This document shows, piece by piece, positions 35,827 to 44,465 of a stretch of 64,000 nucleotides of DNA. This stretch comes from Mycobacterium simiae (GTDB lineage: Bacteria; Actinomycetota; Actinomycetes; Mycobacteriales; Mycobacteriaceae), in assembly GCF_010727605.1 (NCBI RefSeq), contig NZ_AP022568.1, positions 5,704,001 to 5,768,000 of the forward strand. The letters run 5' to 3'. Each line of letters opens with the position of its first letter. Position 1 is the stretch's first letter. Under the pieces are notes generated by a model. That model saw nothing but the letters and a program-made list of their open reading frames with translations. It ran no database searches and had not been told where the DNA came from. Made by a program: the position numbers and the translations under genes.

Positions 35827-36011
35827 GGGACTGCCTCCGTGCATGAGTCGAGTTGTCTCACGGCTCCTGAGTTCCAGTTAATCGGACGGTTCTTCGATGT
35901 CAACTGAACGGGTCGGGCAGCAAGGCACCGGGGCTCTAATAGCAGTGAATTGCGCCTGGTTACAGCGCCTTGCTATGAAACAATGGTCAGGAATGCTCAG
36001 GGGTGGTGACA

Positions 36012-36350
36012 ATGGCTGAGGGCAGGCTTCAAGTCAATCTGGACACGTTGGCGTCGTCGGCGGCCCACGTTGGCGGACAGGCTGAAGATCTGGCGACCGC
36101 CCATTTGTCTTCGGACAACCAGATTGTGTCCGCTCAGGCGGGCTGGGTGGGCAGCTCTGCGGCGGCTCTCAGCATGAAGACAGAGACCTGGTTGGAGACG
36201 TCGCGCAGGCTCGTGGGCCGGGTTGGCGGCCATGCGGTCGATCTGAACACCGACGGGGTCACCTTCGCCACCATGGAGCAGGAGAACGTCGGGAAGGTCC
36301 GCGCGGTGGTGCCGGGCGTTGACGGGATAGTTGGTTCGGCCGGGGTGTGA
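36012..36350 (+). CDS. WXG100/EspC-like protein
   Basis: 112 aa helical-hairpin protein: LQVNLDTLASSAAHVGGQAE, then SAQAGWVGSSAAALSMKTET with a W-V-G turn near residue 44, then a second helix. This is the layout of small type VII substrates. ATG 36012 is taken (GTG 36003 and 36006 possible). Six bases before a W-E-G partner, mirroring the cluster at 11.6-12.7 kb. Confidence 0.65.
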   Translation: MAEGRLQVNLDTLASSAAHVGGQAEDLATAHLSSDNQIVSAQAGWVGSSAAALSMKTETWLETSRRLVGRVGGHAVDLNTDGVTFATMEQENVGKVRAVVPGVDGIVGSAGV

Positions 36351-36356
36351 TCCGCG

Positions 36357-37237
36357 ATGTTGACCGTGGCCGATATTGATCGATGGAGCGCCGATGCGGT
36401 GCGCGCGGTCTTTCACGCGGCCAACGCCCGTGGACAATCCACTTTGGAGGCATCGCAGCAACTGAGTTCGTTGGCGGTGTTCGATAGCTGGGAAGGTGTG
36501 ACAGCCGAAGCTCGGAAACACACCAACGCCTCAATCCGCCAAGACCTTGATGCTCATGGCAACGAATCCCTGGCGGTCGGCGCGGCGGCCGGAAAAGCTG
36601 CTGAAGACATCGAGCATGGCTGCGCACGCTGCGTCACGATGCAGCCGAAATGCACATGACGATCGATCCGCTGACCAACAAGGTCGTCCCGACGTCGACC
36701 GCTCTGCCCATGCAAGCCTTCATCGCCGAAGAACAACTACAGCCCCGCCTGGACGCGATTCTGATCGAAGCCAACGCAGTCGACCAGGAGCTGGCGACCG
36801 CGATCAACATGGCCGACGGCGACATCCCGATTTCACCCGGCCCCGGCGGCGTGCGTATACCGGGAGGGCAGCTGGATACCCCACCTGCGGGCCAGAACAC
36901 CACGACCGGCCAGTGGCAGCTCGACACCTCGCGCTCCTACGACGATCCCTTCTCGCAACCTCAAGGGCCATACGTCCCGTGGCAGCCGACCACCATTCCA
37001 GAGAAACTTGCGACCGGCCCATCCACCGGCCTGCTCACAACAGATAAGACCGGACTTAGCAACACCGCCAACGGTTTTGACGTCCAGCAGGGTTACAAGC
37101 TCCGACTCACTGGCGGTCAGGCCACGGGGATCACCAAGATGGTCCAGGGCGCCGACGGGAAGTGGTATCAAGCCCGCTGGATCGAAAACACCTACGAAAT
37201 GCAGACCACCAAGGTTCTGCAGGGCACCGGCAGCTAG
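36357..37237 (+). pseudogene. Type VII-like W-E-G protein, frameshifted
   Basis: First part (36357-36659): DRWSADAVRAVFHAANARGQ and LAVFDSWEGVTAEARKHTNA with W-E-G at about residue 45, ending out of frame after AAGKAAEDIE. The natural continuation LRTLRHDAAEMHMTIDPLTN is in another frame from about 36620 and runs to 37237 (QLQPRLDAILIEANAVDQEL then a Gly/Pro-rich tail). Relatives I recall run through this point in one frame. So a single net indel, perhaps with loss of a few codons, splits the gene. A restart at ATG 36650 or 36656 could make the second part. Confidence 0.65.
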
Positions 37238-37257
37238 GCGGTATCACCGGCTACCCG

Positions 37258-37422
37258 ATGGCTATGCCGTGGAAACCGGTCTCGCTCGCGGAGATCATGA
37301 ACACGTCCGCGATGTATCCCGGCAAGACCTTCTACCTGCCCGACGGCTGCGGTGGCTCGATTCCAATCGTGAATGGCACATTGCCGACACCAACTGTTCC
37401 CGTCATGACAGCTCCGCATTGA
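37258..37422 (+). CDS. Small hypothetical protein of the type VII-like cluster
   Basis: 54 aa: MAMPWKPVSLAEIMNTSAMY, PGKTFYLPDGCGGSIPIVNG. ATG 37258, 20 bases after the previous stop. No clear ribosome site. Proline-rich tail. Perhaps a small partner of the module. Unknown family. Confidence 0.4.
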   Translation: MAMPWKPVSLAEIMNTSAMYPGKTFYLPDGCGGSIPIVNGTLPTPTVPVMTAPH

Positions 37423-37430
37423 GCGCAGCC

Positions 37431-37910
37431 ATGACCCACTCCGTCCGCCCGGCTCTGCGATTGGTCGCAATAGCCGCTTTCGCGATCACCATTGCCGTTT
37501 CGACCTGGCTGCTGCTCATGCCGCCCGGCGGCAGGGCAGCCGACTGCGCAACGGCGCGCGCCATGTGGACCTACTACGAGTCACAGCTCGGCTCAGCGCG
37601 GGCAGCGGCGCAGGAATCCGACGCCAACAACACCAAAACCGAAGCCGCCTACCAAAATATGATTAACGGATTGCAGTCCTACGCGGACCGCATCGCCACA
37701 CCGGCTATACGGTCCGAGGCGGATACCATCGTGGCGATCAACAGGGACATGTTCGAGCAATGGAAGCGTTGGGTCGCACAGAGCCAGGCGGAATCAACCA
37801 TCTCGGCGGGCTCAACGCCATCCGACAGACAATTCGGTGTCGAATTTGCAGAAAGCGCAAAAAGACTCGGTGACGCCCATGCGGAGCTAGACAGCAGCTG
37901 CAGGGCTTGA
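37431..37910 (+). CDS. Exported or membrane-anchored hypothetical protein
   Basis: 159 aa. N-terminal signal-anchor LRLVAIAAFAITIAVSTWLL (residues 10-30), then a helical extracytoplasmic domain with one cysteine pair (ADCATARAMW and ELDSSCRA). ATG 37431; a TTG 12 bases earlier is possible. Last gene of the second type VII-like cluster. Family unknown. Confidence 0.6.
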   Translation: MTHSVRPALRLVAIAAFAITIAVSTWLLLMPPGGRAADCATARAMWTYYESQLGSARAAAQESDANNTKTEAAYQNMINGLQSYADRIATPAIRSEADTIVAINRDMFEQWKRWVAQSQAESTISAGSTPSDRQFGVEFAESAKRLGDAHAELDSSCRA

Positions 37911-38038
37911 TCGATAACTCCCCCAACCTCGCCTCTGCACCCACGGTTTCATCTTCGAATCCAGCACTGCAGCAGCAACATTCGGGAGTAACAACACGCC
38001 TCCTGACGTTTTAGCAGGTGGGGGAAGGAGCAGGTGCA

Positions 38039-38257
38039 ATGACGAAGACCGTGGCTCGATTTCAGATCGAGGCATTGATCGTCGAACGGCGATTGGCAAT
38101 GCAGGACCCTGAGATGCCTCTCTGGCCACCGATGGAACTAGTTTTTCAGCGACTGCCGCAGCTCGAAGCCGATCTGGCCCAGGCGCTGGCAGCGATTGAA
38201 CTACTGCAAGAGCACCCGGAGTTAGCGCAGTTTGTGCCGCCTGGCGGATTCGAGTGA
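38039..38257 (+). CDS. Small helical hypothetical protein
   Basis: 72 aa: ARFQIEALIVERRLAMQDPE, then LPQLEADLAQALAAIELLQE, amphipathic helices likely to form a coiled coil. Strong ribosome site GGAAGGAG 9 bases upstream of ATG 38039. Cytoplasmic. No family recognised. Stands alone before the IS481 element. Confidence 0.6.
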   Translation: MTKTVARFQIEALIVERRLAMQDPEMPLWPPMELVFQRLPQLEADLAQALAAIELLQEHPELAQFVPPGGFE

Positions 38258-38280
38258 AGAACGAGGCTCTGCGTGCCGAC

Positions 38281-38405
38281 TCAGACAGGGCCACCTAGGA
38301 GCTGTGCTGCAGGCACTTGCAACGCCTCGGCGAGGTCGAAAAGCCTCTCGTAGAGCAGACCCCGTCGGCCCAGTTCGACGTCAATCAGAACATTGCGCGT
38401 GTGCG
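38281..38405 (-). pseudogene. 3' remnant of an XRE-type HTH regulator cut by IS481
   Basis: Reads RNVLIDVELGRRGLLYERLF, then DLAEALQVPAAQLL, the C-terminal half of a common actinobacterial XRE-family HTH protein (SRNVLIDVE-type helix). The frame enters the IS inverted repeat at 38406; the N-terminal half is not found on the far side of the element, so insertion was joined by deletion. Confidence 0.7.
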
Positions 38406-39415
38406 ACTGACGGTCATCGGTTACGGCCGGGTCTGGGTTTTCTGGCGTAGTCGTTCGTAGGGTGTTTGGCCGCCGAGGCCGCCGTGAGGGCGATGGTAGT
38501 TGTAGTAGTCCTCCCATTCCCTGAGTTTGTTGTTGAAGACTTTGGCGTCGTCGATGACGACGCCGTCGAGCAGGGCGTAGAACTCTTCGGCGTCGATGCG
38601 GTGGGAGCGCTCCACTTTGCCGTTGAGCCGTGGCGTGCGAGGTTTGATGTAGCGGTGGCCAATCCCTTTGTCGAGAACGTGGTAGTGGAAGGCGGATTGG
38701 AATTCGGCGCCGTTGTCGGTCTGGACGACCTGCACGGGGAAGGGCAGGCGCTCGAGTACGTAGTCAACGAATTGGATCGCGGTTTTCTGGTCGCAGCGTG
38801 GGTAGATACGCAATACCCGTAGCCGGGTGCAGTCGTCGATGGCAGTGAATTGGTAGTACTTGGTGCGTCGGCCGGTGGCGGGCCTGGCCGCGGTCTTCAG
38901 TGGCTCAACGAATTTGACGTCGATTTGGACCTGGTGGCCGGGGAGCTGCTTTTCGTAGCGTTGCCATCGTTTGTCGAGCCGTTTGTAGCGCTGCGAGGCC
39001 GGCAGGCGGTTGAGGTCCAGGCGCTTGAGGATGCGCCAGACGCCGGACTGGGATACCTCGACGTCGTGGTAGCGCTTGAGGTACATCGCGATCTTGCCCG
39101 GCCCGAAATGGTAGTGCTGGCGCAGGTAGAGGATCTTGCCGACGACGTCGACATGGGTGGCGTTGGGGCTATGGCGCGGTCGCCGGGACAGATCCCGCAA
39201 CCCCTCGATGCCTAGCTCGCGGTAGCGCCGCAACCAGGTGTAGAAGGTCGGCCGACTAATCCCGTAGTAACGGCACGTCATCGCTACGTTGCCGGTCACT
39301 TCCTCGGCGTGCTGGATGATCGCCAGCCGGCGACGGCCTTCTCGGGGCAGCAGCGCTTCGCTCATGCAGGTCTCCTAATGATCGGAGACCCGGACTGTCA
39401 ACGATGTCCGTCAGT
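38406..39415 (-). mobile_element. IS481-family insertion sequence
   Basis: About 1010 bp. Imperfect terminal inverted repeats: ACTGACGGTCATCGG... at 38406 and its complement ending CCGTCAGT at 39415, with further match in the GGGTCT block about 25 bases in. One intact transposase gene. No clear target duplication by eye. Lies near the right end of the tRNA-Pro island. Confidence 0.85.
38421..39365 (-). CDS. IS481-family transposase
   Basis: 314 aa. N-terminal HTH domains (EVTGNVAMTCRYYGISRPTF and a second winged HTH), then the DDE integrase core: HQVQIDVKFVEP (D), VQTDNGAEFQSAF (D) and NGKVERSHRIDAEEFY (E). Intact, with ATG at 39365, so the element may be active. It cuts and pastes DNA ends bounded by the inverted repeats. 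A broken HTH regulator lies at its 3' side. Confidence 0.93.
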   Translation of the reverse strand: MSEALLPREGRRRLAIIQHAEEVTGNVAMTCRYYGISRPTFYTWLRRYRELGIEGLRDLSRRPRHSPNATHVDVVGKILYLRQHYHFGPGKIAMYLKRYHDVEVSQSGVWRILKRLDLNRLPASQRYKRLDKRWQRYEKQLPGHQVQIDVKFVEPLKTAARPATGRRTKYYQFTAIDDCTRLRVLRIYPRCDQKTAIQFVDYVLERLPFPVQVVQTDNGAEFQSAFHYHVLDKGIGHRYIKPRTPRLNGKVERSHRIDAEEFYALLDGVVIDDAKVFNNKLREWEDYYNYHRPHGGLGGQTPYERLRQKTQTRP

Positions 39416-39427
39416 TTTAGATGCCGT

Positions 39428-39449
39428 GTTGCTATCCGCGTTGCTATCC
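39428..39449. repeat. Tandem GTTGCTATCC pair (12-bp period)
   Basis: GTTGCTATCC at 39428-39437 and 39440-39449, about 70 bases from the attachment repeat. Same period as the pair at 19241 but another sequence. Possible recombinase arm sites. Confidence 0.35.
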
Positions 39450-39516
39450 AGACCTATTTGAGCGCAATCGAGGCGGCTTCCAATCTGCCGAAAATCGCCT
39501 CTGAACAGGAATCATC

Positions 39517-39565
39517 CTGGTCGGGCTGACAGGATTTGAACCTGCGACCACTTGACCCCCAGTCA
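39517..39565. repeat. Right 49-bp attachment repeat (inside intact tRNA-Pro)
   Basis: Identical to 19102-19150; forms the 3' part of the intact tRNA-Pro(GGG) gene. Right end of the island. Confidence 0.85.
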
Positions 39566-39594
39566 AGTGCGCTACCAAACTGCGCCACAGCCCG
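39518..39594 (-). tRNA. tRNA-Pro (GGG)
   Basis: On the minus strand: acceptor CGGGCTG pairs with CAGCCCG, D arm GGCGCAGTTTGGTAGCGC, anticodon stem CTTGA/TCAAG with loop CTGGGGG (anticodon GGG), T arm CAGGTTCAAATCCTG, discriminator A, and an encoded CCA. Fully cloverleaf-capable. Integration target of the island. Confidence 0.95.
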
Positions 39595-39654
39595 TGCGCC
39601 GATGGGTCCACCGGCAGCAGGTCGAAAGCCTACCGCAGCCAGACCGCGGAGCCG

Positions 39655-40440
39655 TCAGTGGCTCGCTGAGCTGCGTGTCTCTCGGAACCAGGCCTCGACG
39701 GTCGCGATCCACGTCCGCAACGCCGCGGCGAGCTTCGCTTCGCGACGGTAGAACCGCTGCGCGGGAACCGGCACGCTGACCGCCACTTTCTCCGCGCTCA
39801 CGCCGGTCAGTACCGCGCCCACCGCGCAGATACCCTCGCTCTGCTCTTCGCGGTCGTAGGCAATGCCCTCGGCTGCGATGCGGTCCAGCTCCTTACGCAA
39901 CGCCGCGGGCGTCGTGATGGTGTTGGCGGTGAGCTTGGCGAGCCGGCTAGGCAGGGCGTGGCCCCGCTCCGCGGGCGACAGGCTGGCCAGCAGCGCCTTG
40001 CCGTTGGCACAGCAGTGCAGCGGGAACGACTCGCCGATCGCGCTGATCGCTCGCAATCGGTGCGGCGAGACGACCTGGTCGACAAACGTCGCGCGATCCC
40101 CGTCCAGGACCGACAGGTCGACCGTCTCCTCCAGCTCCCGGCACAGCTCCTCCAGGAACGGGTGCACATCGACCACCACCCCTCGCCGGACGGTGCTGGC
40201 CATCCGGGCAATCTCCGGACCGAGCCGATAGCGACCCCGCACCGCGCGTGATGCCACCAGGCCTTCGTCGTCCAACGCGCTGAGGATGCGGCTGACCGTC
40301 GACCGCGCCATACCCAGCCGCTCCCCGATCTCGGCCTGGCTCAGCCCACTGGGATGCGCCTGCAACAGCCGCAGCATCTCGGCCGCGCGGGCGATGACCT
40401 GGATTCCGCCGCTGCGGGCGTCGTCCGCGACGACGCTCAT
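39655..40440 (-). CDS. IclR-family transcriptional regulator
   Basis: 261 aa. N-terminal winged HTH (AAEMLRLLQAHPSGLSQAEI, then GMARSTVSRILSALDDEGLV) and C-terminal IclR effector domain (LSVLDGDRATFVDQV, LHCCANGKALLASL, SEGICAVGAVLTG). Start ATG 40440 or GTG 40443, overlapping the stop of the cyclase gene, so it is in one operon with the cyclase and SDR and likely controls it. Corresponds in position to Rv1719 of M. tuberculosis. Confidence 0.9.
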   Translation of the reverse strand: MSVVADDARSGGIQVIARAAEMLRLLQAHPSGLSQAEIGERLGMARSTVSRILSALDDEGLVASRAVRGRYRLGPEIARMASTVRRGVVVDVHPFLEELCRELEETVDLSVLDGDRATFVDQVVSPHRLRAISAIGESFPLHCCANGKALLASLSPAERGHALPSRLAKLTANTITTPAALRKELDRIAAEGIAYDREEQSEGICAVGAVLTGVSAEKVAVSVPVPAQRFYRREAKLAAALRTWIATVEAWFRETRSSASH

Positions 40441-41267
40441 CACGCCGCCCCCGTTTCGAGACGGTAACTACCGGTCGGATCGACGATTGCCACCAACCGC
40501 ACGATGCCGCCGTCGCCGCCGACCCAGCGCCACGGGAATGCGGCGAAGGTGACGCGCTTACCGGTGACCTTGTCCAGCTCGCCGCCCACGTTCTCGAATC
40601 CGTAGATGCCCTTGGACAGGATCGCGCGGTGGCACGGCTCCCACTCCGGGAAGTCGTCGAGCACGTGGTGCCCGGTCTGCTCCTCGTATTCCTTGACCGC
40701 CCAGGGCAATAGACCACCGGTGCGTTCGGCTGGGCCGTGCGGGGCGATCGCGGTGGCCAGCGGGTGGTCGAGCGCCTGGGTGTCGGTGCCGACCGCCTTG
40801 ACGCCCCTGGCCGCGAACCATTCGCCGGCCTCCTTGTAGAAGCCCGGCGCGTAGGCGTAGTACTCCGCGCTGTCGGCGTACTTGTGGTGCCAGCCGGTGT
40901 TGACGATGACGATGTCGCCGGGCCGGATCTGCGGCGTGGCGTTCTCCAGATCCTCGGCGGTGACGACCTCCCACTTCTGCTTGGGGATCGACACCACCAC
41001 ACCGGTGCCGAAGAATGCGCTGAGCGGAATCTCGTGCAGCAGCGGCGTGCCTTCGATCACGTGCCCGGGCGCATCGATGTGCGTGCCGGAATGCATTACG
41101 GTGGTGACCTTCTGGGTCAGAACGCGGCTTCTGGCCATGGTGTGCAGGCGTTCGATCTTGACGTCCTCGAAGTACGGCCAGGCCGGCACGCCGTGCCCCC
41201 ACGGGTGCGAGAGGTCGTAGAACTCCAGCCTCGACTCGGCTTCGCCCAGCGGCCAGGTGACGGTCAT
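40440..41267 (-). CDS. Cyclase/kynurenine-formamidase-family hydrolase
   Basis: 275 aa of the cyclase superfamily (metal-dependent hydrolases such as KynB). The signature HSGTHIDAPGH near residue 60 supplies the metal ligands; DIVIVNTGWHHKY and AVGTDTQALDHP are further conserved blocks. Substrate unknown. Between an SDR gene (19 bases upstream) and an IclR gene (overlap), as for Rv1716 of M. tuberculosis, so a small catabolic operon is likely. Confidence 0.88.
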   Translation of the reverse strand: MTVTWPLGEAESRLEFYDLSHPWGHGVPAWPYFEDVKIERLHTMARSRVLTQKVTTVMHSGTHIDAPGHVIEGTPLLHEIPLSAFFGTGVVVSIPKQKWEVVTAEDLENATPQIRPGDIVIVNTGWHHKYADSAEYYAYAPGFYKEAGEWFAARGVKAVGTDTQALDHPLATAIAPHGPAERTGGLLPWAVKEYEEQTGHHVLDDFPEWEPCHRAILSKGIYGFENVGGELDKVTGKRVTFAAFPWRWVGGDGGIVRLVAIVDPTGSYRLETGAA

Positions 41268-41286
41268 GACGGGTCCCTCCGGTTCG

Positions 41287-42081
41287 TCAGCATGCGGTGT
41301 AGCCGCCGTCCAGGTACATCACCTGTCCGGTGAAGAAACTCGACGCATCGCTGAGTAGATAGATCAGCGCGCCGACGAAGTCTTCCGGCTCCGCGAAGCG
41401 GCGCAATGGGATTCGGGCAAACATCGCCTCACGGGCTTCGCGTCCCTTGCCGTCGTCGGCGTACATCCACTCGGTCAGCTGGGAGCGGAACACTGTGGGC
41501 GCCAAAGTATTCACCCGGATCCCGTGCCGCCCCCACTCGGCGGCCAGAGATTTGGCCAACAGATCGGTTGCCGCCTTCGACGGGCAGTACGCGCTGTAGC
41601 CGGCCGGATGCCCGAGGGTGCCCCGTACCGAGGACACCAGTACGACGCTGCCACCCTCGCGCTGGCGCAGCAGCACCCGACCGGCCGCCTGACAGATCAG
41701 CCAGGCGCCGCGCGCGTTCGCCTTCATCACGGCGTCGAAGTCCTCGACGGCCATCTCGGTGATCGGCGCGACGTGATTCATGCCCGAGGCGACCAGGACG
41801 CCGTCGAGCCTGCCGTGCTGCGCCACGGCGGCCTCCACAATGGCCTGGGCATCGGCCGGGGTCTCGGGACGGCGGGTCACCACCGCCACATCGCGACGAC
41901 CCGTCTCGTCGACGAGGTCGGCCAGGCGATCGGTATTGCCGCCGGCCAGGGTCAGCCGCGCCCCTTCGTCGGCCAGCGCTCGGGTCGCCGCGCTGCCCAA
42001 GGCGCCGGTCGCGCCGGTGATCACGATCGACTTGTCCTGCACGCTGAACCGCGCCGAGCCCACGCGTCCTCCGATTCCCAT
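41287..42081 (-). CDS. Short-chain dehydrogenase/reductase
   Basis: 264 aa classical SDR. TGATGALGSA (NAD(P)-binding) near residue 24, NARGAW near 125, catalytic S in VLVSSVRG and Y-x3-K as YCPSK near 170. The C-terminus ends MYLDGGYTAC as usual. First gene of the SDR-cyclase-IclR set. As for Rv1714, substrate unknown. ATG at 42081 is conventional; a later in-frame start is possible. Confidence 0.9.
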   Translation of the reverse strand: MGIGGRVGSARFSVQDKSIVITGATGALGSAATRALADEGARLTLAGGNTDRLADLVDETGRRDVAVVTRRPETPADAQAIVEAAVAQHGRLDGVLVASGMNHVAPITEMAVEDFDAVMKANARGAWLICQAAGRVLLRQREGGSVVLVSSVRGTLGHPAGYSAYCPSKAATDLLAKSLAAEWGRHGIRVNTLAPTVFRSQLTEWMYADDGKGREAREAMFARIPLRRFAEPEDFVGALIYLLSDASSFFTGQVMYLDGGYTAC

Positions 42082-42276
42082 GATGCGGGTGTATAACCCC
42101 GCTATACGAGAGAATCTACGGACAAGTCAGCGCGAATGTCAACGCGCCCTTCCACTATGTAGTAGATACTGCTCGTATCGCGGGAATTGCTGTTGAGCTG
42201 CGCCGTCTGCGTGCAATGTGGGCGTTCAGTCTGCGTAGCCGGCGGGAAAATCGCCCGATTGGCGCCCAGGAGGCAG

Positions 42277-42377
42277 ACTCAACGCCGCGAACTCCCACTC
42301 AACGGCGAAAACGCTCACTCAACGGCGTCAACGCCGCGAAAGCACGCTCCACGCCGGAAACGCCGGAAACGCCGGAA
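42277..42377. repeat. Tandem short repeats in the der-SDR intergenic gap
   Basis: In the gap 42082-42381, ACTCAACGSCG units start at 42277, 42297 and 42317 (20-bp period), followed by three exact copies of ACGCCGGAA (42351-42377) right at the 3' end of der. No gene is seen in the gap. Possibly a dispersed mycobacterial repeat or a transcription end structure. Confidence 0.6.
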
Positions 42378-42381
42378 ACGC

Positions 42382-43782
42382 TTAGCGGCGCTTGGCGGAT
42401 CGCTTCTCGCGGACCCGCACGTTGATCCGGATCGGGCTGCCCTCGAAACCGAACGCCTCGCGCAGCCGCCGTTCCAGAAAACGCCGGTAGCCGGCTTCCA
42501 GGAAGCCGGTGGTGAACAGCACGAAGGTCGGCGGTCGCGCGGTGGCCTGGGTGGCGAACAGAATGCGGGGCTGCTTACCTCCGCGCACCGGTGGTGGCGT
42601 GGCCGCGACGACCTCCTTGAGCCAGGAGTTCAGCGGACCGGTCGGGATCCGCGTGTCCCAGGAGGCGAGCGAGGTTTCCATCGCGGGCACCAACTTCTGC
42701 ACCGCCCGGCCCGTCTTGGCGGAGATGTTGACCCGCGGTGCCCACTGCAGCTGCACCAGGTCGAGATCAATCTCGCGGTCGAGCAATTCGCGGCGGTCCT
42801 CGTCGACAAGATCCCACTTGTTGAAGGCCAGCACCAGGGCCCGTCCCGCCTCGATCACCATCGAGAGCACCCGCTGATCCTGCTCGGTCAGCGGCTGCGA
42901 GGCGTCGATCAGCACGATCACCACCTCGGCGGAGTCGATGGCCGAATGCGTGCGTACCGAGGCATAGAACTCGTGACCGCTGGCCTGCCCGACCTTGCGG
43001 CGCAAGCCCGCGGTGTCGACGAAACGCCAGACTTTGCCGCCCAATTCGATCAGCGAGTCCACCGGGTCGACCGTGGTGCCGGCCACGTCGTGCACCACCG
43101 AGCGTTGATCACCGGCCAGCTTGTTCAGCAGCGAGCTCTTGCCGACATTGGGCTTGCCGACCAGGGCAACCCGCCGTGGACCGCCGGGCGCCGGTGCCGC
43201 TTCGGAGACCTCGGGCAGCGACGCCAGCACCTCGTCGAGCAGGTCCGCCACACCGCGCCCATGCATCGCGCTGACCGCATGCGGTTCGCCGAGACCCAGC
43301 GACCACAACGCCGCCGCGTCCGACTCGACCTTCTCGCTGTCAACCTTGTTGGCCGCCAAGAAAACCGGCTTGCCCGACCGCAGCAGTATTCGGGCGGCGG
43401 CCTCGTCGGCGGCGGTAGCCCCAACCGTGGCGTCGACGACCAGAATGATCGCGTCGGCGGTTCGCATCGCCACCGACGCCTGCTCGGCCACCAACTGTTG
43501 CAGGCCCTTGGCGTCGGGCTCCCAGCCTCCGGTGTCTTGCACGACAAACCGCCGGCCCGTCCACAGCGCGTCGTAGGAAACTCGATCGCGGGTCACCCCC
43601 GGAACGTCCTGAACCACCGCTTCGCGGCGCCCCAAGACCCGGTTGACCAGCGTCGATTTGCCCACGTTCGGCCGGCCGACAATCGCCACCACCGGCGCCG
43701 GGCCGAGCTCTTCAAAGTCCTCGGAGTCAAAACCGACTGAGTCCCAGTCGCTTTCGTCGGACCAGGTGCCGTCCTGCGTCAC
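42382..43782 (-). CDS. der: Ribosome assembly GTPase Der (EngA)
   Basis: 466 aa with the two tandem GTPase domains unique to Der: GRPNVGKST / DTGG / NKVD in the first (about residues 38-155) and GKPNVGKSS / DTAGL / NKWD in the second (about 210-330), then a KH-like domain. Needed for 50S maturation. ATG 43782 overlaps the cmk stop. End of the parA-to-der cluster. Confidence 0.95.
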   Translation of the reverse strand: MTQDGTWSDESDWDSVGFDSEDFEELGPAPVVAIVGRPNVGKSTLVNRVLGRREAVVQDVPGVTRDRVSYDALWTGRRFVVQDTGGWEPDAKGLQQLVAEQASVAMRTADAIILVVDATVGATAADEAAARILLRSGKPVFLAANKVDSEKVESDAAALWSLGLGEPHAVSAMHGRGVADLLDEVLASLPEVSEAAPAPGGPRRVALVGKPNVGKSSLLNKLAGDQRSVVHDVAGTTVDPVDSLIELGGKVWRFVDTAGLRRKVGQASGHEFYASVRTHSAIDSAEVVIVLIDASQPLTEQDQRVLSMVIEAGRALVLAFNKWDLVDEDRRELLDREIDLDLVQLQWAPRVNISAKTGRAVQKLVPAMETSLASWDTRIPTGPLNSWLKEVVAATPPPVRGGKQPRILFATQATARPPTFVLFTTGFLEAGYRRFLERRLREAFGFEGSPIRINVRVREKRSAKRR

Positions 43783-44465
43783 CGCACTGCCTCGCTTCGT
43801 TGTCTGACCAACTCCAGCAGATGGTCGATGACCTCGGCCTCGGTCATGTCGCTGGTGTCTACGATCACCGCGTCGGTCGCCGGCCGCAGCGGCGATACCG
43901 CCCGGGTGGAATCCAGGTGATCGCGGCGGCGCACGTCGGCCAGCACGCCGACGTAATCGTCGGCGAGGCCCGCCGCCACGTTTTGGTCGTTGCGGCGCCG
44001 CGCGCGGGTTTCGGCCGACGCGGTCAAATAGATCTTCACCGGCGCGTCGGGCAAAACCACGGTTCCGATATCGCGACCCTCAACGACGACAGTGTCCGGG
44101 CCTTGCGCCATCTCCCGTTGCAGCGCGACCAGGCGGGTGCGCACGGCGGGAACCGCCGACACCGCCGACACCGCGCCGGTCACCCGATCGCCGCGGATCT
44201 CGGCCGAAACATCCTCTCCATCAAGGAAATAATTATCGCCGCCGGGATGGTGATCCACCGACATCTGCACCGTCTCCGCGACCCGGGCGACCGAGTCGGC
44301 ATCAGCGGGGTCAACCCCGGCGCGTAAGACCGCCAACGTCACCGTCCGGTACATGCCCCCGGTATCGAGGTAGCGGGCTCGCAGCGCCTGCGCCAAACCT
44401 TTTGACACCGATGACTTTCCGGTCCCCGCGGGACCGTCGATCGCCACCGCGACACCGCTGCTCAC
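43779..44465 (-). CDS. cmk: Cytidylate kinase
   Basis: 228 aa. P-loop [17 protein letters not shown] at residue 8; [15 protein letters not shown]-binding segment near 35; [15 protein letters not shown] near 125 and the LID-like RRRNDQNVA arginines. Phosphorylates CMP and dCMP. Overlaps rluB by 4 bases and der by 4 bases. Confidence 0.95.
   Translation of the reverse strand: MSSGVAVAIDGPAGTGKSSVSKGLAQALRARYLDTGGMYRTVTLAVLRAGVDPADADSVARVAETVQMSVDHHPGGDNYFLDGEDVSAEIRGDRVTGAVSAVSAVPAVRTRLVALQREMAQGPDTVVVEGRDIGTVVLPDAPVKIYLTASAETRARRRNDQNVAAGLADDYVGVLADVRRRDHLDSTRAVSPLRPATDAVIVDTSDMTEAEVIDHLLELVRQRSEAVR

Noticed and set aside
42187..43740. Plus-strand open frame of 517 codons
   Set aside because: Antisense shadow of der/engA; its composition is His/Arg/Gln-rich and matches no family.
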